Assembly (NCBI GenBank): GCA_005777235.1
Contig: SXND01000051.1
Span: 1 to 40,448 of the forward strand
DNA: 40,448 nucleotides
Direction of reading: 5' to 3'
DNA from: Pseudomonadota bacterium
Lineage (GTDB): Bacteria; Tectomicrobia; Entotheonellia; Entotheonellales; Entotheonellaceae
Part shown: positions 17,088 to 26,357 of the stretch, piece after piece
How positions within the stretch are numbered: the stretch's first letter is position 1
Layout of the letters: each line of letters starts with the position of its first letter
Notes under the pieces: generated by a model
What the model was told of the DNA's origin: nothing
The model's database searches: none
What the model saw: the letters and a program-made list of their open reading frames with translations, nothing else
Program-made: the position numbers and the translations under genes

Positions 17088-17972
17088 TTACACCCGCTCA
17101 ATGGTCTCATGCCCGAAGAAGCCATGGGGCTTGATAAATAACACCAGGATCATCAACATATACGGCACAAAATCCTTGGTACCGCCCCCTACATAGGGAT
17201 CGAGGTAGCCCGAGGTTAAACTTTCCAAGGCCCCAATGATGAGACCGCCGACAATCGCTCCCCCAATGCTGTCCAGTCCGCCGAGGATCACCACTGGAAA
17301 GACTTTGAGCCCGACCAGTGCCAGCAGGGTATCGACCCCGAGCATGTTCCCCCACACGATGCCACCAGCGGCAGCTGCCAGTCCGGCAATGGCCCAGGAC
17401 AGCGCAAACACCCGCGACACGCGGATGCCTACGACCATGGCGGCCTGCTGATCATCGGCCACGGCACGCATCGCCACCCCCAGACGACTGCGCGTGAAAA
17501 ACCAGCCAAAGGCCAGCAGGAAGACCAGGGCAATCACCGCGGCCACCAGATTAATCGGCGAGATCAGGGCTGGACCCAGGATATACGGGGCCAGGGGGAC
17601 CGGCAGGTTGAGTGGCCGCGTGCTGCCGCCCCAGACAATGGCCACGAAGCCTTGCAACACAAAGCTCAAGCCAATAGTTACCATAATCACCGACACCAGC
17701 GGTTGCCCGACCATGGGCCGTAAGATGCCGCGTTCCAGAATAAAACCTAGCGCGACCATGCTGCCGGCTAACAACACGACCATGAGCCAGAGGGGCATGC
17801 CGGGCACCCCGAGCAGCACCGCCGCGACATAGCCCGCAAACATCACCAGATCACCCTGGGCGAAATTCATAATGCTGGTGGCTTTATAAATCAACACAAA
17901 CCCGACAGCCACGAGGGAGTACATCAGGCCCACGAGCAGGCCATTGATCAGCAAGTCAGTGAAAAATTCCAC
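17088..17972 (-). CDS. livH: Branched-chain amino acid-type ABC permease LivH
   Basis: The 294-residue membrane protein starts with GTG, supported by AGGAG nine bases upstream, and opens with LLINGLLVGLMYSLVAVGFVLIYKATSIMNFAQGDLVMFAGYVA, split here by the usual LivH pattern of helix plus GLxYALVALG-like motif. The EAA-like loop is RSRLGVAMRAVADDQQAAMVVGIRVSRVFALSWAIAGLAAAAGG, which docks on the ATPase dimer. Encoded 14 bases after the acyl-CoA ligase stop and two bases before livM. Confidence 0.9.
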   Translation of the reverse strand: MEFFTDLLINGLLVGLMYSLVAVGFVLIYKATSIMNFAQGDLVMFAGYVAAVLLGVPGMPLWLMVVLLAGSMVALGFILERGILRPMVGQPLVSVIMVTIGLSFVLQGFVAIVWGGSTRPLNLPVPLAPYILGPALISPINLVAAVIALVFLLAFGWFFTRSRLGVAMRAVADDQQAAMVVGIRVSRVFALSWAIAGLAAAAGGIVWGNMLGVDTLLALVGLKVFPVVILGGLDSIGGAIVGGLIIGALESLTSGYLDPYVGGGTKDFVPYMLMILVLFIKPHGFFGHETIERV

Positions 17973-17986
17973 GCCAAGATACTCCT

Positions 17987-19894
17987 CTATGCCGCCACCA
18001 GCCCACCCGCCACGTGCCGAATACTCAGTCTCGTCTCGATAACGGCTTGTCGGCCATCCTGATAGGTAATCACCGACGTCACTGGCACGTCCTGCGCTGC
18101 GCTGAACAGGGCGTCGATAATCGTGGCGTATTTCTCGGCCACAAACCCACGTCGTACCTTGCGGGTACGGGTGATTTCCTCGTCGTCGGCATCGAGTTCT
18201 TTGTGCAGCAGCACGTAGCGCTTGATCTGCATGGGAGCTTCGAGATCGCGGTTCACCCGCTCGACTTCACGCACAATCAGCTCGTAGACTTCTGGTTTCT
18301 GCGCGAGGTCGGCATAGGTGGTATATGAGACTTGACGCCGCTCGGCCCACCGGCCGACGTTGTCCATGTCGATATTGATCATCGCCGCGACATAGGGCCG
18401 ATCCTGGCCAATGGTCACGGCTTCTTTGATATACGGGCTGAACTTGAGCTTGTTCTCAATGAATTGCGGCGCGAATTTGGTGCCATCGGCAAGCGCCGTC
18501 ACATCCTTGGCCCGGTCGATCACCACCAACTGGCCGTTGGGGTCGAAGAAGGCCGCGTCCCCCGAATACAACCAGCCATTCCGGATGATGCCAGCCGTGG
18601 CATCCAGATTTTTATAGTACCCCGTAAACACACACGGGCCACGCACAATCACTTCCCCTTCGGGGGAGAGTTGTATTTCAATGTTGGGGAAGGGCGTCCC
18701 CACGGTGCCGAGGGCGACCTGATCATCACGCTGTACGCAGGACACTCCGGATTCGGTCTGACCATACACCTGCTTGAGGTTGATACCCAGCGCCCGGAAA
18801 AACAGAAACACCTCCGGTCCCAAGGGCGCCCCGCCCGTATAGGCAGAACGAATACGCCGGAAGCCCAAGTGATCCCGCAGCGGGCCAAACACCAGCACCT
18901 CGCCCAGCGCATGCATGCAGCGTTGCCAGGGCGACAACGCCTGGTGTTCCATACGGCGCCGCGCCGCCTCATAGCCATAGGGCATGAAGCGCTGATAGAG
19001 CGTACGCTTGAGCCAGGAGGCATCCTCCATTTTGATGTGCACGAGGGACACCAGGTTTTCCCAAATACGCGGTGGGGCGACCAGAAAGTGCGGGGCAATT
19101 TCGCGGATGTTATCCTGGACTGTCTCGGGCCGCTCTGGGCAATTGACCCGAAACCCGACGATGAGCGAGGCAGACAGCGACCAAAACGTGTCACCAATCC
19201 AGGCGGGCGGCAAGTGGGCCAGGGTCTCATCCGTCCGCCGGTAGGGCTCGACTTGCAGCATGCCAAGGACCGCGGACGTCAGGTTTTCATGTGACAGCAT
19301 GGCGCCTTTCGGCGTGCCTGTGGTGCCGGAAGTATAGCTCATGAGCGCCACGTCCTGCGGCTGCCCAGCAGCCACCAGCTCACTGAACAAACGCGGGCGT
19401 GTGGCGTCGAGGCGCTGTCCTTGGGCTTGCACAGTGGTCAAACACACGAGCATCGGGTCCGTATAGTGCCGCATGCCCTTGGGATCATCATACAGAATCC
19501 GCCGCACTTGTGGCAGCTGCGCGCGCAGCTCCAGGATTTTGTCCACCTGTTCCTGGTCTTCCGCCAGCACGATGGTGGCATCGGCGTGATCAATGACATA
19601 GTGTAACTCGCGACTGATGGCATCCTGATAGAGCGGCACGGGAATGCCGCCAGCAATCTGCGCCGCCACCATGGTCCAGTAGACTTGCGGGCGATTGTCG
19701 CTCAGAATTGCCAGTTTATCCCCTTGTTCAAAGCCGAGGGCCACCAGGCCCAGGGCGAGACTGCGGACTTCGTGCAGATACTGCGCCCAGGTCCATTCTT
19801 GCCAAATACCGCGTTGCTTCTCCCGGATCGCCACGTTGTGCGGGTGCTCTTGCGCTTGCTTGAGCAGATATTGTGGTAGCGTCATCCCAGCCAT
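17987..19894 (-). CDS. Long-chain-type acyl-CoA ligase (AMP-forming)
   Basis: The 635-residue ANL-superfamily enzyme is complete. It has the P-loop YTSGTTGTPKGAMLSHEN, the A5-type YGQTESGVSC, the A7 motif WLYSGDAAFFDPNGQLVVIDRAKD and the C-terminal lysine region near VRRGFVAEKY. It activates a carboxylic acid as acyl-adenylate and transfers it to CoA; the size and the insert with LVHIKMEDASWLKRTLYQRFMPYG match FadD15/long-chain ligases rather than short acetyl-CoA synthetases. It sits inside the liv-type operon between livG and livH, an arrangement seen in many environmental genomes and suggesting that the imported substrate is captured as a CoA thioester. GGAGACACG precedes the ATG. Confidence 0.88.
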   Translation of the reverse strand: MAGMTLPQYLLKQAQEHPHNVAIREKQRGIWQEWTWAQYLHEVRSLALGLVALGFEQGDKLAILSDNRPQVYWTMVAAQIAGGIPVPLYQDAISRELHYVIDHADATIVLAEDQEQVDKILELRAQLPQVRRILYDDPKGMRHYTDPMLVCLTTVQAQGQRLDATRPRLFSELVAAGQPQDVALMSYTSGTTGTPKGAMLSHENLTSAVLGMLQVEPYRRTDETLAHLPPAWIGDTFWSLSASLIVGFRVNCPERPETVQDNIREIAPHFLVAPPRIWENLVSLVHIKMEDASWLKRTLYQRFMPYGYEAARRRMEHQALSPWQRCMHALGEVLVFGPLRDHLGFRRIRSAYTGGAPLGPEVFLFFRALGINLKQVYGQTESGVSCVQRDDQVALGTVGTPFPNIEIQLSPEGEVIVRGPCVFTGYYKNLDATAGIIRNGWLYSGDAAFFDPNGQLVVIDRAKDVTALADGTKFAPQFIENKLKFSPYIKEAVTIGQDRPYVAAMINIDMDNVGRWAERRQVSYTTYADLAQKPEVYELIVREVERVNRDLEAPMQIKRYVLLHKELDADDEEITRTRKVRRGFVAEKYATIIDALFSAAQDVPVTSVITYQDGRQAVIETRLSIRHVAGGLVAA

Positions 19895-19943
19895 CGTGTC
19901 TCCCCAGTCGTCGTGTGAGGCGGCAACTCGTCACCCCTACCCA

Positions 19944-20723
19944 CTACCCTACGGCTTGCACCCCGAGATAGGCGGTGATGACCTGGGGGTGCGCTTTCAC
20001 CTGTTGTGGCGTGCCGTCGGCAATTTTGGCGCCGAGATCCAACACGATAACGCGTTCGGAAATGTCCATCACCACCCCCATGTCGTGCTCAATGAGCACA
20101 ATCGTGGTGCCCCACTCTTCGTTGACATCGAGGATGAAGCGCGCCATATCCTCTTTTTCTTCAACATTCATCCCACCCATGGGCTCATCTAACAGTAACA
20201 TGCGCGGCTCGGCCGCAAGCGCCCGTCCCAGCTCCACCCGCTTTTGCAGCCCATACGCTAAGGAGCCCACGGGGCGTTTGCGCAAGGCTTCGATTTCGAG
20301 AAACTCAATGACGTCCTCCACCACCCGCCGCTGCGCCACTTCTTCGCGCCGGGCCGGCCCAAAACGCAGCATCGCGGCCAGCACGCCAGTGCGCATGTGA
20401 ATGTGGCGGCCTAACATGAGGTTGTCAAGGACGGTCATGCCCCGGAACAGGGCGATATTTTGGAAGGTGCGGGCGATCCCGAGGGCGGCAATACGGTGGG
20501 GCGCGAGGTGGGTGATGTCACGCTGCGCAAACAGGATGGAGCCACTGTTGGGGTGGTAAAAGCCACTGATCATATTGAGCAACGTCGTCTTGCCAGCGCC
20601 GTTTGGGCCAATGACCGAGACGATCTCCCCCTGACACACCTCGAGACTCACCCGGTTCATGGCTTGCACGCCACCAAATTGCTTGGAGACACCCTGGATC
20701 TGCAGTTCCACGTCTGCGGCCAT
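19944..20723 (-). CDS. livG: Branched-chain amino acid-type ABC transporter ATPase LivG
   Basis: The 259-residue ATPase has Walker A (GPNGAGKTT), the LivG-characteristic GIARTFQNIALFRGMTVLDNLMLGRH, Walker B (MLLLDEPMGGMN) and VLIEHDMGVVMDISERVIVLD. The signature reads LAYGLQKRVELGRAL instead of the usual LSYGQQRRLEIARAL, a mild variation. It is the first gene of the operon; AAGGACAGGG precedes the ATG, and the promoter lies about 60 bases upstream. Confidence 0.9.
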   Translation of the reverse strand: MAADVELQIQGVSKQFGGVQAMNRVSLEVCQGEIVSVIGPNGAGKTTLLNMISGFYHPNSGSILFAQRDITHLAPHRIAALGIARTFQNIALFRGMTVLDNLMLGRHIHMRTGVLAAMLRFGPARREEVAQRRVVEDVIEFLEIEALRKRPVGSLAYGLQKRVELGRALAAEPRMLLLDEPMGGMNVEEKEDMARFILDVNEEWGTTIVLIEHDMGVVMDISERVIVLDLGAKIADGTPQQVKAHPQVITAYLGVQAVG

Positions 20724-20783
20724 GCCCTGTCCTTCTGCCCGTACGCGCCCACGCGCAGTAGTCCTCGGTGACGAGTTCAGGGG

Positions 20784-20812
20784 TTTATAGCGAGACGCCA
20801 GGGGGATGTCAA
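20784..20812 (-). promoter_or_regulatory. Sigma70 promoter of the liv-type operon
   Basis: On the minus strand a perfect -35 TTGACA (20807-20812) is followed after 17 bases by -10 TATAAA (20784-20789). Transcription would start near 20777 and give a leader of about 54 bases before the livG ATG. This is one of the best promoter matches in the window. Confidence 0.6.
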
Positions 20813-20818
20813 GGACGA

Positions 20819-20842
20819 ACTATAGTCCAGCAGGGCTATAGT
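20819..20842. promoter_or_regulatory. Inverted repeat abutting the liv-operon promoter
   Basis: ACTATAG (20819-20825) and CTATAGT (20836-20842) form a perfect 7-bp inverted repeat with a 10-base spacer, one helical turn-and-a-half centre to centre. It ends seven bases upstream of the -35, in the divergent intergenic region shared with the DUF5659-like gene. The position fits an activator or regulator site; the binding protein is unknown. Confidence 0.4.
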
Positions 20843-20930
20843 GCAGAGTTAAGCAATCGGTGCTGGGGGGACAACCGACACACGTGGTAGAATGCCACGA
20901 CGTCTCTCGACTTCTGGAGAAGGAAGCATC

Positions 20931-21164
20931 ATGACGGAGATTAGTGATTATTTCCTGGCGGTGTATCTGCTCGCTATGGGCGAGCATCTGGGCGAGCTAC
21001 GCGTTCAACCCAAGGAAACGTTTGGCTTCGTCGACTCGCCATCCCTGGCGCAGCATATCGAAGCCTATCGGACAGACACGGCCCTGGTCAATCCCAAGAC
21101 GTTTGCGCGGACCATCATGGAGCTCAGACAGCAGCTGAAGCAACATCATGACGCCACGTCCTGA
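20931..21164 (+). CDS. Small DUF5659-like protein
   Basis: The 77-residue product starts at an ATG preceded by GGAGAAGGAAGC. It reads DYFLAVYLLAMGEHLGELRVQPKETFGFV in two pieces, then a helix with HIEAYRTDTALVNPKTFARTIMELRQQLKQ. The layout (aromatic-LAVYL helix, beta hairpin, ALVNPKTFA helix) resembles DUF5659 small proteins, whose function is unknown. It is divergent from the liv-type operon and sits over a shared 207-base regulatory region. Confidence 0.6.
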   Translation: MTEISDYFLAVYLLAMGEHLGELRVQPKETFGFVDSPSLAQHIEAYRTDTALVNPKTFARTIMELRQQLKQHHDATS

Positions 21165-21232
21165 GAGCCCACCGTCACATCTGTCGTCCAGCAGGTCGCA
21201 GAGGGCGCCCCAAACACCCAGGCCTTGGGAAA

Positions 21233-21259
21233 GCCTTCGCAGACGAGGTCTGCGAAGGC
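21233..21259. terminator. Bidirectional hairpin terminator candidate
   Basis: GCCTTCGCAGAC and its exact complement form a 12-bp stem with a GAG loop between two convergent genes (the DUF5659-like gene and pckG). No T-run follows on either strand, so it may end transcription with Rho or simply protect 3' ends. Confidence 0.5.
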
Positions 21260-21276
21260 ACGGTGATCACACGATC

Positions 21277-23016
21277 CTACAGACGGTGTGCCAAGGACTC
21301 GCTCTCCTGCCACATCGTCTGTGGCAGGCGCGCTCCAAACTTGCGGAAGAACTCCTGTTGTCCCGCTACGGCCTCCGTCCAACCATCACGGTCCACGGCA
21401 AACAACTTCCTGAGCGCCGCTGGCGTGACGTCCAGACCTGTCACATCAATGTCAGCCTGATGGGGCATATAGCCAATGGCCGACTCTGCCGCCCCCAGTT
21501 CGCCATGCACCCGTCCTAACACCCAGCGTAAGACGCGCAAATTTTCACCAAAGCCGGGCCAGAGATAATTGCCGGATTCGTCGGTACGGAACCAATTGAC
21601 GCGGAACACCTCCGGCGGCTGTTGCAGGCGTGCCCCCAGATTGAGCCAGTGTCCAAAGTAGTCCCCCATGTTATAGCCACAGAAGGGCAGCATCGCCATG
21701 GGATCGCGCCGTACCACCCCGACAGCACCGGTGGCGGCAGCCGTGGTCTCCGACGCCATGGTGGCACCCAGGAAGACCCCGTGTTGCCAGTTGAAGGACT
21801 GATAGACGAGTGGAATAAGATTGGCCCGTCGTCCGCCAAACAGAATGGCCGAGATGGGCACGCCATTGGGATTCTCCCATTCCGGCGAAATGGACGGGCA
21901 TTGATGCGCCGGCGTGGTGAAGCGCGAGTTGGGATGGGCGACCTTGGTCAGACTGTCGGACGTCCACGGCTGCCCTTGCCAATCCATCGCCTCAAAGGGT
22001 GCTGGGCCGTCCATGCCTTCCCAGTATGGGGTGTTATTCGGCGTCAAACCGACATTCGTGAAGATGGTGTTCTGCCGGATGGTCCGCATGACATTGGGGT
22101 TGGTACGCAAGTTCGAACCGGGGGCGACGCCGAAGAACCCGGCTTCGGGATTAATGGCCCACAAGCGGCCATCGGGGCCGGGGTTCATCCACGCGATGTC
22201 TTCCCCAACGGTCCAGATCTTATAGCCTTCGTGACTCGTGGGTGGGACGAGCATCGCCATGTTGGTTTTCCCACAGGCACTGGGAAACGCCGCGGCCACA
22301 TAGGTAACACGGCCATTGGGCTCCTCGATGCCGAGGATCAGCATATGCTCCGCCAGCCAACCCTCTTCACGGGCCATATAACTTCCCAGACGCAGGGCAA
22401 AACATTTTTTCCCGAGGAGCGCATTGCCACCGTACCCTGAACCTACGGACCAAATAAGACGTTCTTCAGGGAAATGCATAATGAAGCGGCGATCTGGGCT
22501 GAGGTCGCCCAGCGAATGCAAGCCCTTCACGTAATTATCCGAGGAGCCGAGGCGATCCAGCGCCGCCTGGCCCATACGGGTCATGATCTTCATATTGACC
22601 GCCACATACGGGCTATCGGTCAACTCGACGCCGATCTGGCTATAGGGTGAAGTCGTTGGCCCCATGATATACGGCACCACGTACATAGTCCGGCCCCGCA
22701 TAGAGCCCTCAAACAGGCCGCCAACCTGGCTTTTCGCCTCGGTAGGCGCCATCCAATTGTTGTTGGGCCCGGCATCGTCACGCTCGCCTGTGCACACGTA
22801 GGTGAGATGCTCAGTCCGCGCCACGTCCGTGGGGTCACTGCGATGTAAATAGCACCCCGGATACTCTTGCTGGTTCAGCTCGAGTAAGGTCCCTGTCTCG
22901 AGCATATCATGCACCATGCCCTGGTACTCGGCTTCCGAGCCATCGCACCAGTAGATGTCTTTTGGACGGGTGAGCTGTGCACATTCTTCCACCCATTGCT
23001 CCACGGGAGTTGGCAT
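21277..23016 (-). CDS. pckG: Phosphoenolpyruvate carboxykinase (GTP)
   Basis: The 579-residue enzyme converts oxaloacetate and GTP to phosphoenolpyruvate, CO2 and GDP at the entry to gluconeogenesis in the cytoplasm. The GTP-type hallmarks are VGSGYGGNALLGKKCFALR in the substrate site, the kinase P-loop with reactive cysteine AAFPSACGKTNMAML, and WTVGEDIAWMNPGPDGRLWAINPEAGFFGVAPG carrying the metal ligands; the FGGRR motif is also present (AILFGGRRANLIP). Length and order match the family. GGAG lies eight bases before the ATG. It is monocistronic, with a hairpin at its 3' side. Confidence 0.95.
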   Translation of the reverse strand: MPTPVEQWVEECAQLTRPKDIYWCDGSEAEYQGMVHDMLETGTLLELNQQEYPGCYLHRSDPTDVARTEHLTYVCTGERDDAGPNNNWMAPTEAKSQVGGLFEGSMRGRTMYVVPYIMGPTTSPYSQIGVELTDSPYVAVNMKIMTRMGQAALDRLGSSDNYVKGLHSLGDLSPDRRFIMHFPEERLIWSVGSGYGGNALLGKKCFALRLGSYMAREEGWLAEHMLILGIEEPNGRVTYVAAAFPSACGKTNMAMLVPPTSHEGYKIWTVGEDIAWMNPGPDGRLWAINPEAGFFGVAPGSNLRTNPNVMRTIRQNTIFTNVGLTPNNTPYWEGMDGPAPFEAMDWQGQPWTSDSLTKVAHPNSRFTTPAHQCPSISPEWENPNGVPISAILFGGRRANLIPLVYQSFNWQHGVFLGATMASETTAAATGAVGVVRRDPMAMLPFCGYNMGDYFGHWLNLGARLQQPPEVFRVNWFRTDESGNYLWPGFGENLRVLRWVLGRVHGELGAAESAIGYMPHQADIDVTGLDVTPAALRKLFAVDRDGWTEAVAGQQEFFRKFGARLPQTMWQESESLAHRL

Positions 23017-23573
23017 AAGCGAAGCTCCTACATCATCAGAAGGAAGTACCAGAAAGACCGCGAGCCTGGTAACACGTTGTTACACGTGATTGTGCCAGCG
23101 GTTCTTGGGCGGGCAGCCGATAGCAAGCCCAACGCTGCATTATGACGTCTGGGGCCGAGATCAGCACCTAGGCACTGACGCGAAGCGCCCTACCAGAAGA
23201 GCGTCTCCGCCCTCCGAGTCTGATCCAAGACCATACCTGTTTTTTATTCTACGCTAAAAATTGCAGCCTGACCAGCCAGAGAGGCAATTTTCCAGCAATA
23301 CGCATTGTGCACAAGCCCACGCGATGCGTCCCCCGTCGCGGGCCTGGCCCGCTCCGATAGGGAGGCTGGAGACGCCCGCTGTCCCGGAGGAGCGGGCCAG
23401 GCCCGCGAGGTCGCCGCTGACGCCACCGCCAGCGCGCGGCCACAATGAGCCTTGCCGCAATTTGCATGACGGCTTGCCGTAACGCGTACGTCGCCTCCGA
23501 GGTGTAGTATGATAGGCGACGATCTGTCGCATGACCGCACGTTGGCATCTCGTATGGCAATAAGGACACAGAC
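23017..23573. other. 557-bp intergenic region with REP pair
   Basis: Divergent spacer between pckG and the gamma-glutamyltransferase gene. It holds the REP inverted pair at 23336-23408 and an AT-rich stretch near 23240-23270. TATGAT at 23508-23513 could be a -10 for the downstream gene but has no matching -35. Short reading frames here look like chance. Confidence 0.5.
23336..23408. repeat. REP-like inverted pair (BIME-type)
   Basis: Two perfect 20-bp inverted arms (23336-23355 and 23389-23408) surround a 33-base spacer. Each arm is itself palindromic (GCGGGCC-T-GGCCCGC). The core GGAGCGGGCC-A-GGCCCGCGA matches that of the hairpin at 4432-4503, so both belong to one repeat family of this genome. 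Confidence 0.65.
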
Positions 23574-25274
23574 ATGGGAAGCGCATGGCGCGACAAGGCG
23601 GGAAGTCCGTTTACGACCGAGAAGCAGGCAGCCGTGGCGTCACGTGGCATGGTAGCCGCCAACCATCCCCTGGCCGCTGCGGCTGGCCTCGAGATGCTGG
23701 CCCTGGGGGGCAATGCCGCCGATGCCGCCGTGGCGGCCATGTTTGTGCTGACGGTGGTGGAGCCCATGATGGTCAGCCTCTTTGGCGCTGGTTTTACCCA
23801 TATGTACGATGCGAACACGGGCAACGCCGTGGTGTTTGATAATTACACGGTAGCGCCGGGCGCCGCCACGCCTACTATGTATACACCCGTGTCAGAGACT
23901 TGGCCAGATTACCTGGAAACGGTGGACCAACAGAATCGTATCGGTTATCGCGCCGTTGCCGTCCCTGGCGCACTCAAGGGCTGGTGCGCCCTGGAAGCCG
24001 ACTATGGGCGTCTTGGCCTGGAGACGGTGTTACAACCAGCCATCCGTTATGCCAAGCGGGGGTTTCCTGTCAGTCCGTATCTCGTCGAGCGTATCCGCCA
24101 GTGTCAGGCTGATCTGGCGCGTTTTCCCGCCAGTCGGGCCCGTTTCTTGCCCGATGATGCCCCACCACAGCCAGGGCACCTGCTGGTGTGCCACGACTAT
24201 GCGCAGACGCTGCAGTGCATCGCGCAGGAAGGGGCTGACGCCTTGTATACCGGTGCGTTAGGGGATCTCGTTGTCCGCGACATTGCGGCCCATGGAGGCA
24301 TTCTGACGCGTGACGATTTGCAACGCTATCGCGTCGTGCGCCGTGAGGCCATCCGGGGGCAGTACCGTGGCCATCAGATTGTGACGGTGGGACCGCCGAG
24401 CGCCGGTGGGGTGCACGTCATTCAAATCCTCAACATCCTGGAACATTTTGATATGGCTGATCTGGGGTTTGGCACGGCCGCCTCTCTCCATGTCATAGCG
24501 GAGGCGCTCAAGATCGCCTTTGCGGACCGCTTGGAATATCTCGGAGATCCAGGATGGAAGGAAGTCCCCGTGCGTGGCCTGACCTCAAAATTTTACGCGG
24601 TGGCGCGGCGGCGGCAAATCAAGCTTGAAGTCGCGGGTGACTATGAGGCTGGGCATCCCTGGTCGTATCGCAGTACATCGGGGCACACCACACATCTAAC
24701 GGTGGCGGACGCTGCGGGGAACATCGTGGCCATGACGCAAACCATCCATGAACCGTTTGGCTGTAAGGTCACGGTGCCCGGCACGGGGATTGTCCTCAAC
24801 AACACCATGTATATTTTTGACCCACACCCAGGGCAGACCAATTCCATTGCCCCGGGCAAGCGTATGCTCAGTAGCATGGCCCCGACCATGGTGTATCGCG
24901 GGCGCCGTCCAATCCTGGCGCTGGGCGCGCCGGGTGGCACGCGGATTTTTGCCGCTGTTTTACAGGCGATTGTCAATGTACTCGATCACGGCATGACCCT
25001 ACAAGAAGCTGTCGAAGCGCCGCGCATCTGGACGCAAGGCCAGGCCCTCGAAGTCGAACCAGGTATCGCCGCCAGTGCCCGTTATGAACTGATGGTCCGT
25101 GGCCATGAAGTGCAGGTGGTGCCCACCGTTGCCGGTGGGATGAACGGTATTTACCTCGACCGTACCAACGGCGTGTTGTACGGGGCCGCCTGTTGGCGCG
25201 CCGATGGTGCCCCTGCCGGGCTCAGTGGCGGGGCCGCTAGGCCAGGGCTTTGGGATCCGGCCTACGGGAGGTGA
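23574..25274 (+). CDS. ggt: Gamma-glutamyltransferase family protein
   Basis: The 566-residue N-terminal nucleophile hydrolase starts after AAGGA. The family N-terminus is AAVASRGMVAANHPLAAAAGLEMLALGGNAADAAVAAMFVLTVVEP in parts, and the small subunit begins at the catalytic threonine Thr372 (SGHTTHLTVAD). The glycine-rich oxyanion segment reads LSSMAPTMVYRGRRPILALGAPGGTRI. The precursor should self-cleave before Thr372. There is no signal peptide, so unlike E. coli Ggt it is probably cytoplasmic, as are YwrD-type homologues. It transfers or hydrolyses gamma-glutamyl or related amide groups. It is convergent with the peptide-type ABC operon, about 100 bases away. Confidence 0.9.
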   Translation: MGSAWRDKAGSPFTTEKQAAVASRGMVAANHPLAAAAGLEMLALGGNAADAAVAAMFVLTVVEPMMVSLFGAGFTHMYDANTGNAVVFDNYTVAPGAATPTMYTPVSETWPDYLETVDQQNRIGYRAVAVPGALKGWCALEADYGRLGLETVLQPAIRYAKRGFPVSPYLVERIRQCQADLARFPASRARFLPDDAPPQPGHLLVCHDYAQTLQCIAQEGADALYTGALGDLVVRDIAAHGGILTRDDLQRYRVVRREAIRGQYRGHQIVTVGPPSAGGVHVIQILNILEHFDMADLGFGTAASLHVIAEALKIAFADRLEYLGDPGWKEVPVRGLTSKFYAVARRRQIKLEVAGDYEAGHPWSYRSTSGHTTHLTVADAAGNIVAMTQTIHEPFGCKVTVPGTGIVLNNTMYIFDPHPGQTNSIAPGKRMLSSMAPTMVYRGRRPILALGAPGGTRIFAAVLQAIVNVLDHGMTLQEAVEAPRIWTQGQALEVEPGIAASARYELMVRGHEVQVVPTVAGGMNGIYLDRTNGVLYGAACWRADGAPAGLSGGAARPGLWDPAYGR

Positions 25275-25315
25275 CGGCTCTTGGGCCTGAGAGCGCGGCC
25301 ATCTTGACCGTTTGC

Positions 25316-25341
25316 GGAGCGGGCGGGACGCCCACGCTCCC
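25316..25341. terminator. Imperfect hairpin between convergent genes
   Basis: GGAGCGGGCG and CGCCCACGCTCC pair imperfectly around a GGA loop, in the 102-base gap between ggt and the oppF-like gene. It resembles the GGAGCGTGGGC units elsewhere in the peptide-transport locus. Confidence 0.35.
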
Positions 25342-25376
25342 AGGCAGAAACCTCTCCAAACAGTACGATTGAGGCG

Positions 25377-26357
25377 CTAGGCGCTCTCACTATACAAATG
25401 GCACGCCACCCGATGGCCAGTGGTAACCTGGAGCAACTGGGGCTCGACTTCAGAGCAGATCGGTTTCACGAAGGGGCAGCGCGGATGAAAATGGCAACCA
25501 GAGGGGGGATTGAGCGGACTCGGAATTTCCCCAGTAATCAAAATCTCTTCGCGCGGTTCGTCAGGATGCGCCGGCAAGGCGGCGGCGAAGAGTCCCTTAC
25601 TGTAGGGATGCAACGGCTCAACGCGGAGCTGCTCACTGGTCGCCTGCTCGACGATTTTCCCGAGGTACATGACCGCCACATTGGTACTTAAGTGCAACAC
25701 CGCCGCCAAATCATGCGCGATCAGCATATAACCCACGCCGAACTGTTCTTGCAGATCTTGTAAGAGGTTCATAATCTGCGCCCGGATCGACACGTCCAGG
25801 GCTGAGACCGGCTCATCGAGGATGATGAGGCTGGGGTTAAGCGACAGGGCACGCGCAATGGCGATGCGTTGGCGTTGCCCACCGCTGAATTCGTGCGGGA
25901 AGAGATCCGACGAAATAGGCCGCAGACCCACCAGACTGAGTAATTCTTGCACGCGCTCCCGCACCGTGGCCTTGGGCAGCGACTCATTGACCACCAGTGG
26001 TTCTGCAATAATGTCCCCGACCCGCATGCGCGGATTAAGGGAACTGTAGGGATCCTGGAAGACCGCCTGCACCCCCTTGCGGTAGGCTTGCAGACCTTTG
26101 CCGCCCAGCCCCTGGATGTCATCCCCGCGGAAGATAATCGACCCGGATGTCGGTCGCTCCAGCATGAGGATCATCTTCATGGTGGTGGTTTTGCCGCACC
26201 CGGACTCGCCCACGAGGCCCAGAGTCTCGCCGACACCAATGGCATAGGACACACCATCAACCGCTTTGACGAGCCCGATGGTTTCCTGAAACAACAGTCC
26301 CTTGGTGACGGGAAAATGTTTTTTGAGATCACGAATCTCGAGCAAAATATCGCTCAT
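25377..26357 (-). CDS. Peptide-type ABC transporter ATPase (OppF/DppF)
   Basis: The 326-residue protein starts with an ATG that overlaps the stop of the preceding ATPase gene as ATGA. Walker A is GESGCGKTT, signature FSGGQRQRIAIARAL, Walker B LIILDEPVSALDVS. The C-terminal oligopeptide/dipeptide extension has PSPLNPPSGCHFHPRCP with the cysteines that bind a 4Fe-4S cluster in some homologues. It forms the ATPase heterodimer with the next gene and powers import by the B/C permeases. It is the last gene of the operon. Confidence 0.92.
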   Translation of the reverse strand: MSDILLEIRDLKKHFPVTKGLLFQETIGLVKAVDGVSYAIGVGETLGLVGESGCGKTTTMKMILMLERPTSGSIIFRGDDIQGLGGKGLQAYRKGVQAVFQDPYSSLNPRMRVGDIIAEPLVVNESLPKATVRERVQELLSLVGLRPISSDLFPHEFSGGQRQRIAIARALSLNPSLIILDEPVSALDVSIRAQIMNLLQDLQEQFGVGYMLIAHDLAAVLHLSTNVAVMYLGKIVEQATSEQLRVEPLHPYSKGLFAAALPAHPDEPREEILITGEIPSPLNPPSGCHFHPRCPFVKPICSEVEPQLLQVTTGHRVACHLYSESA

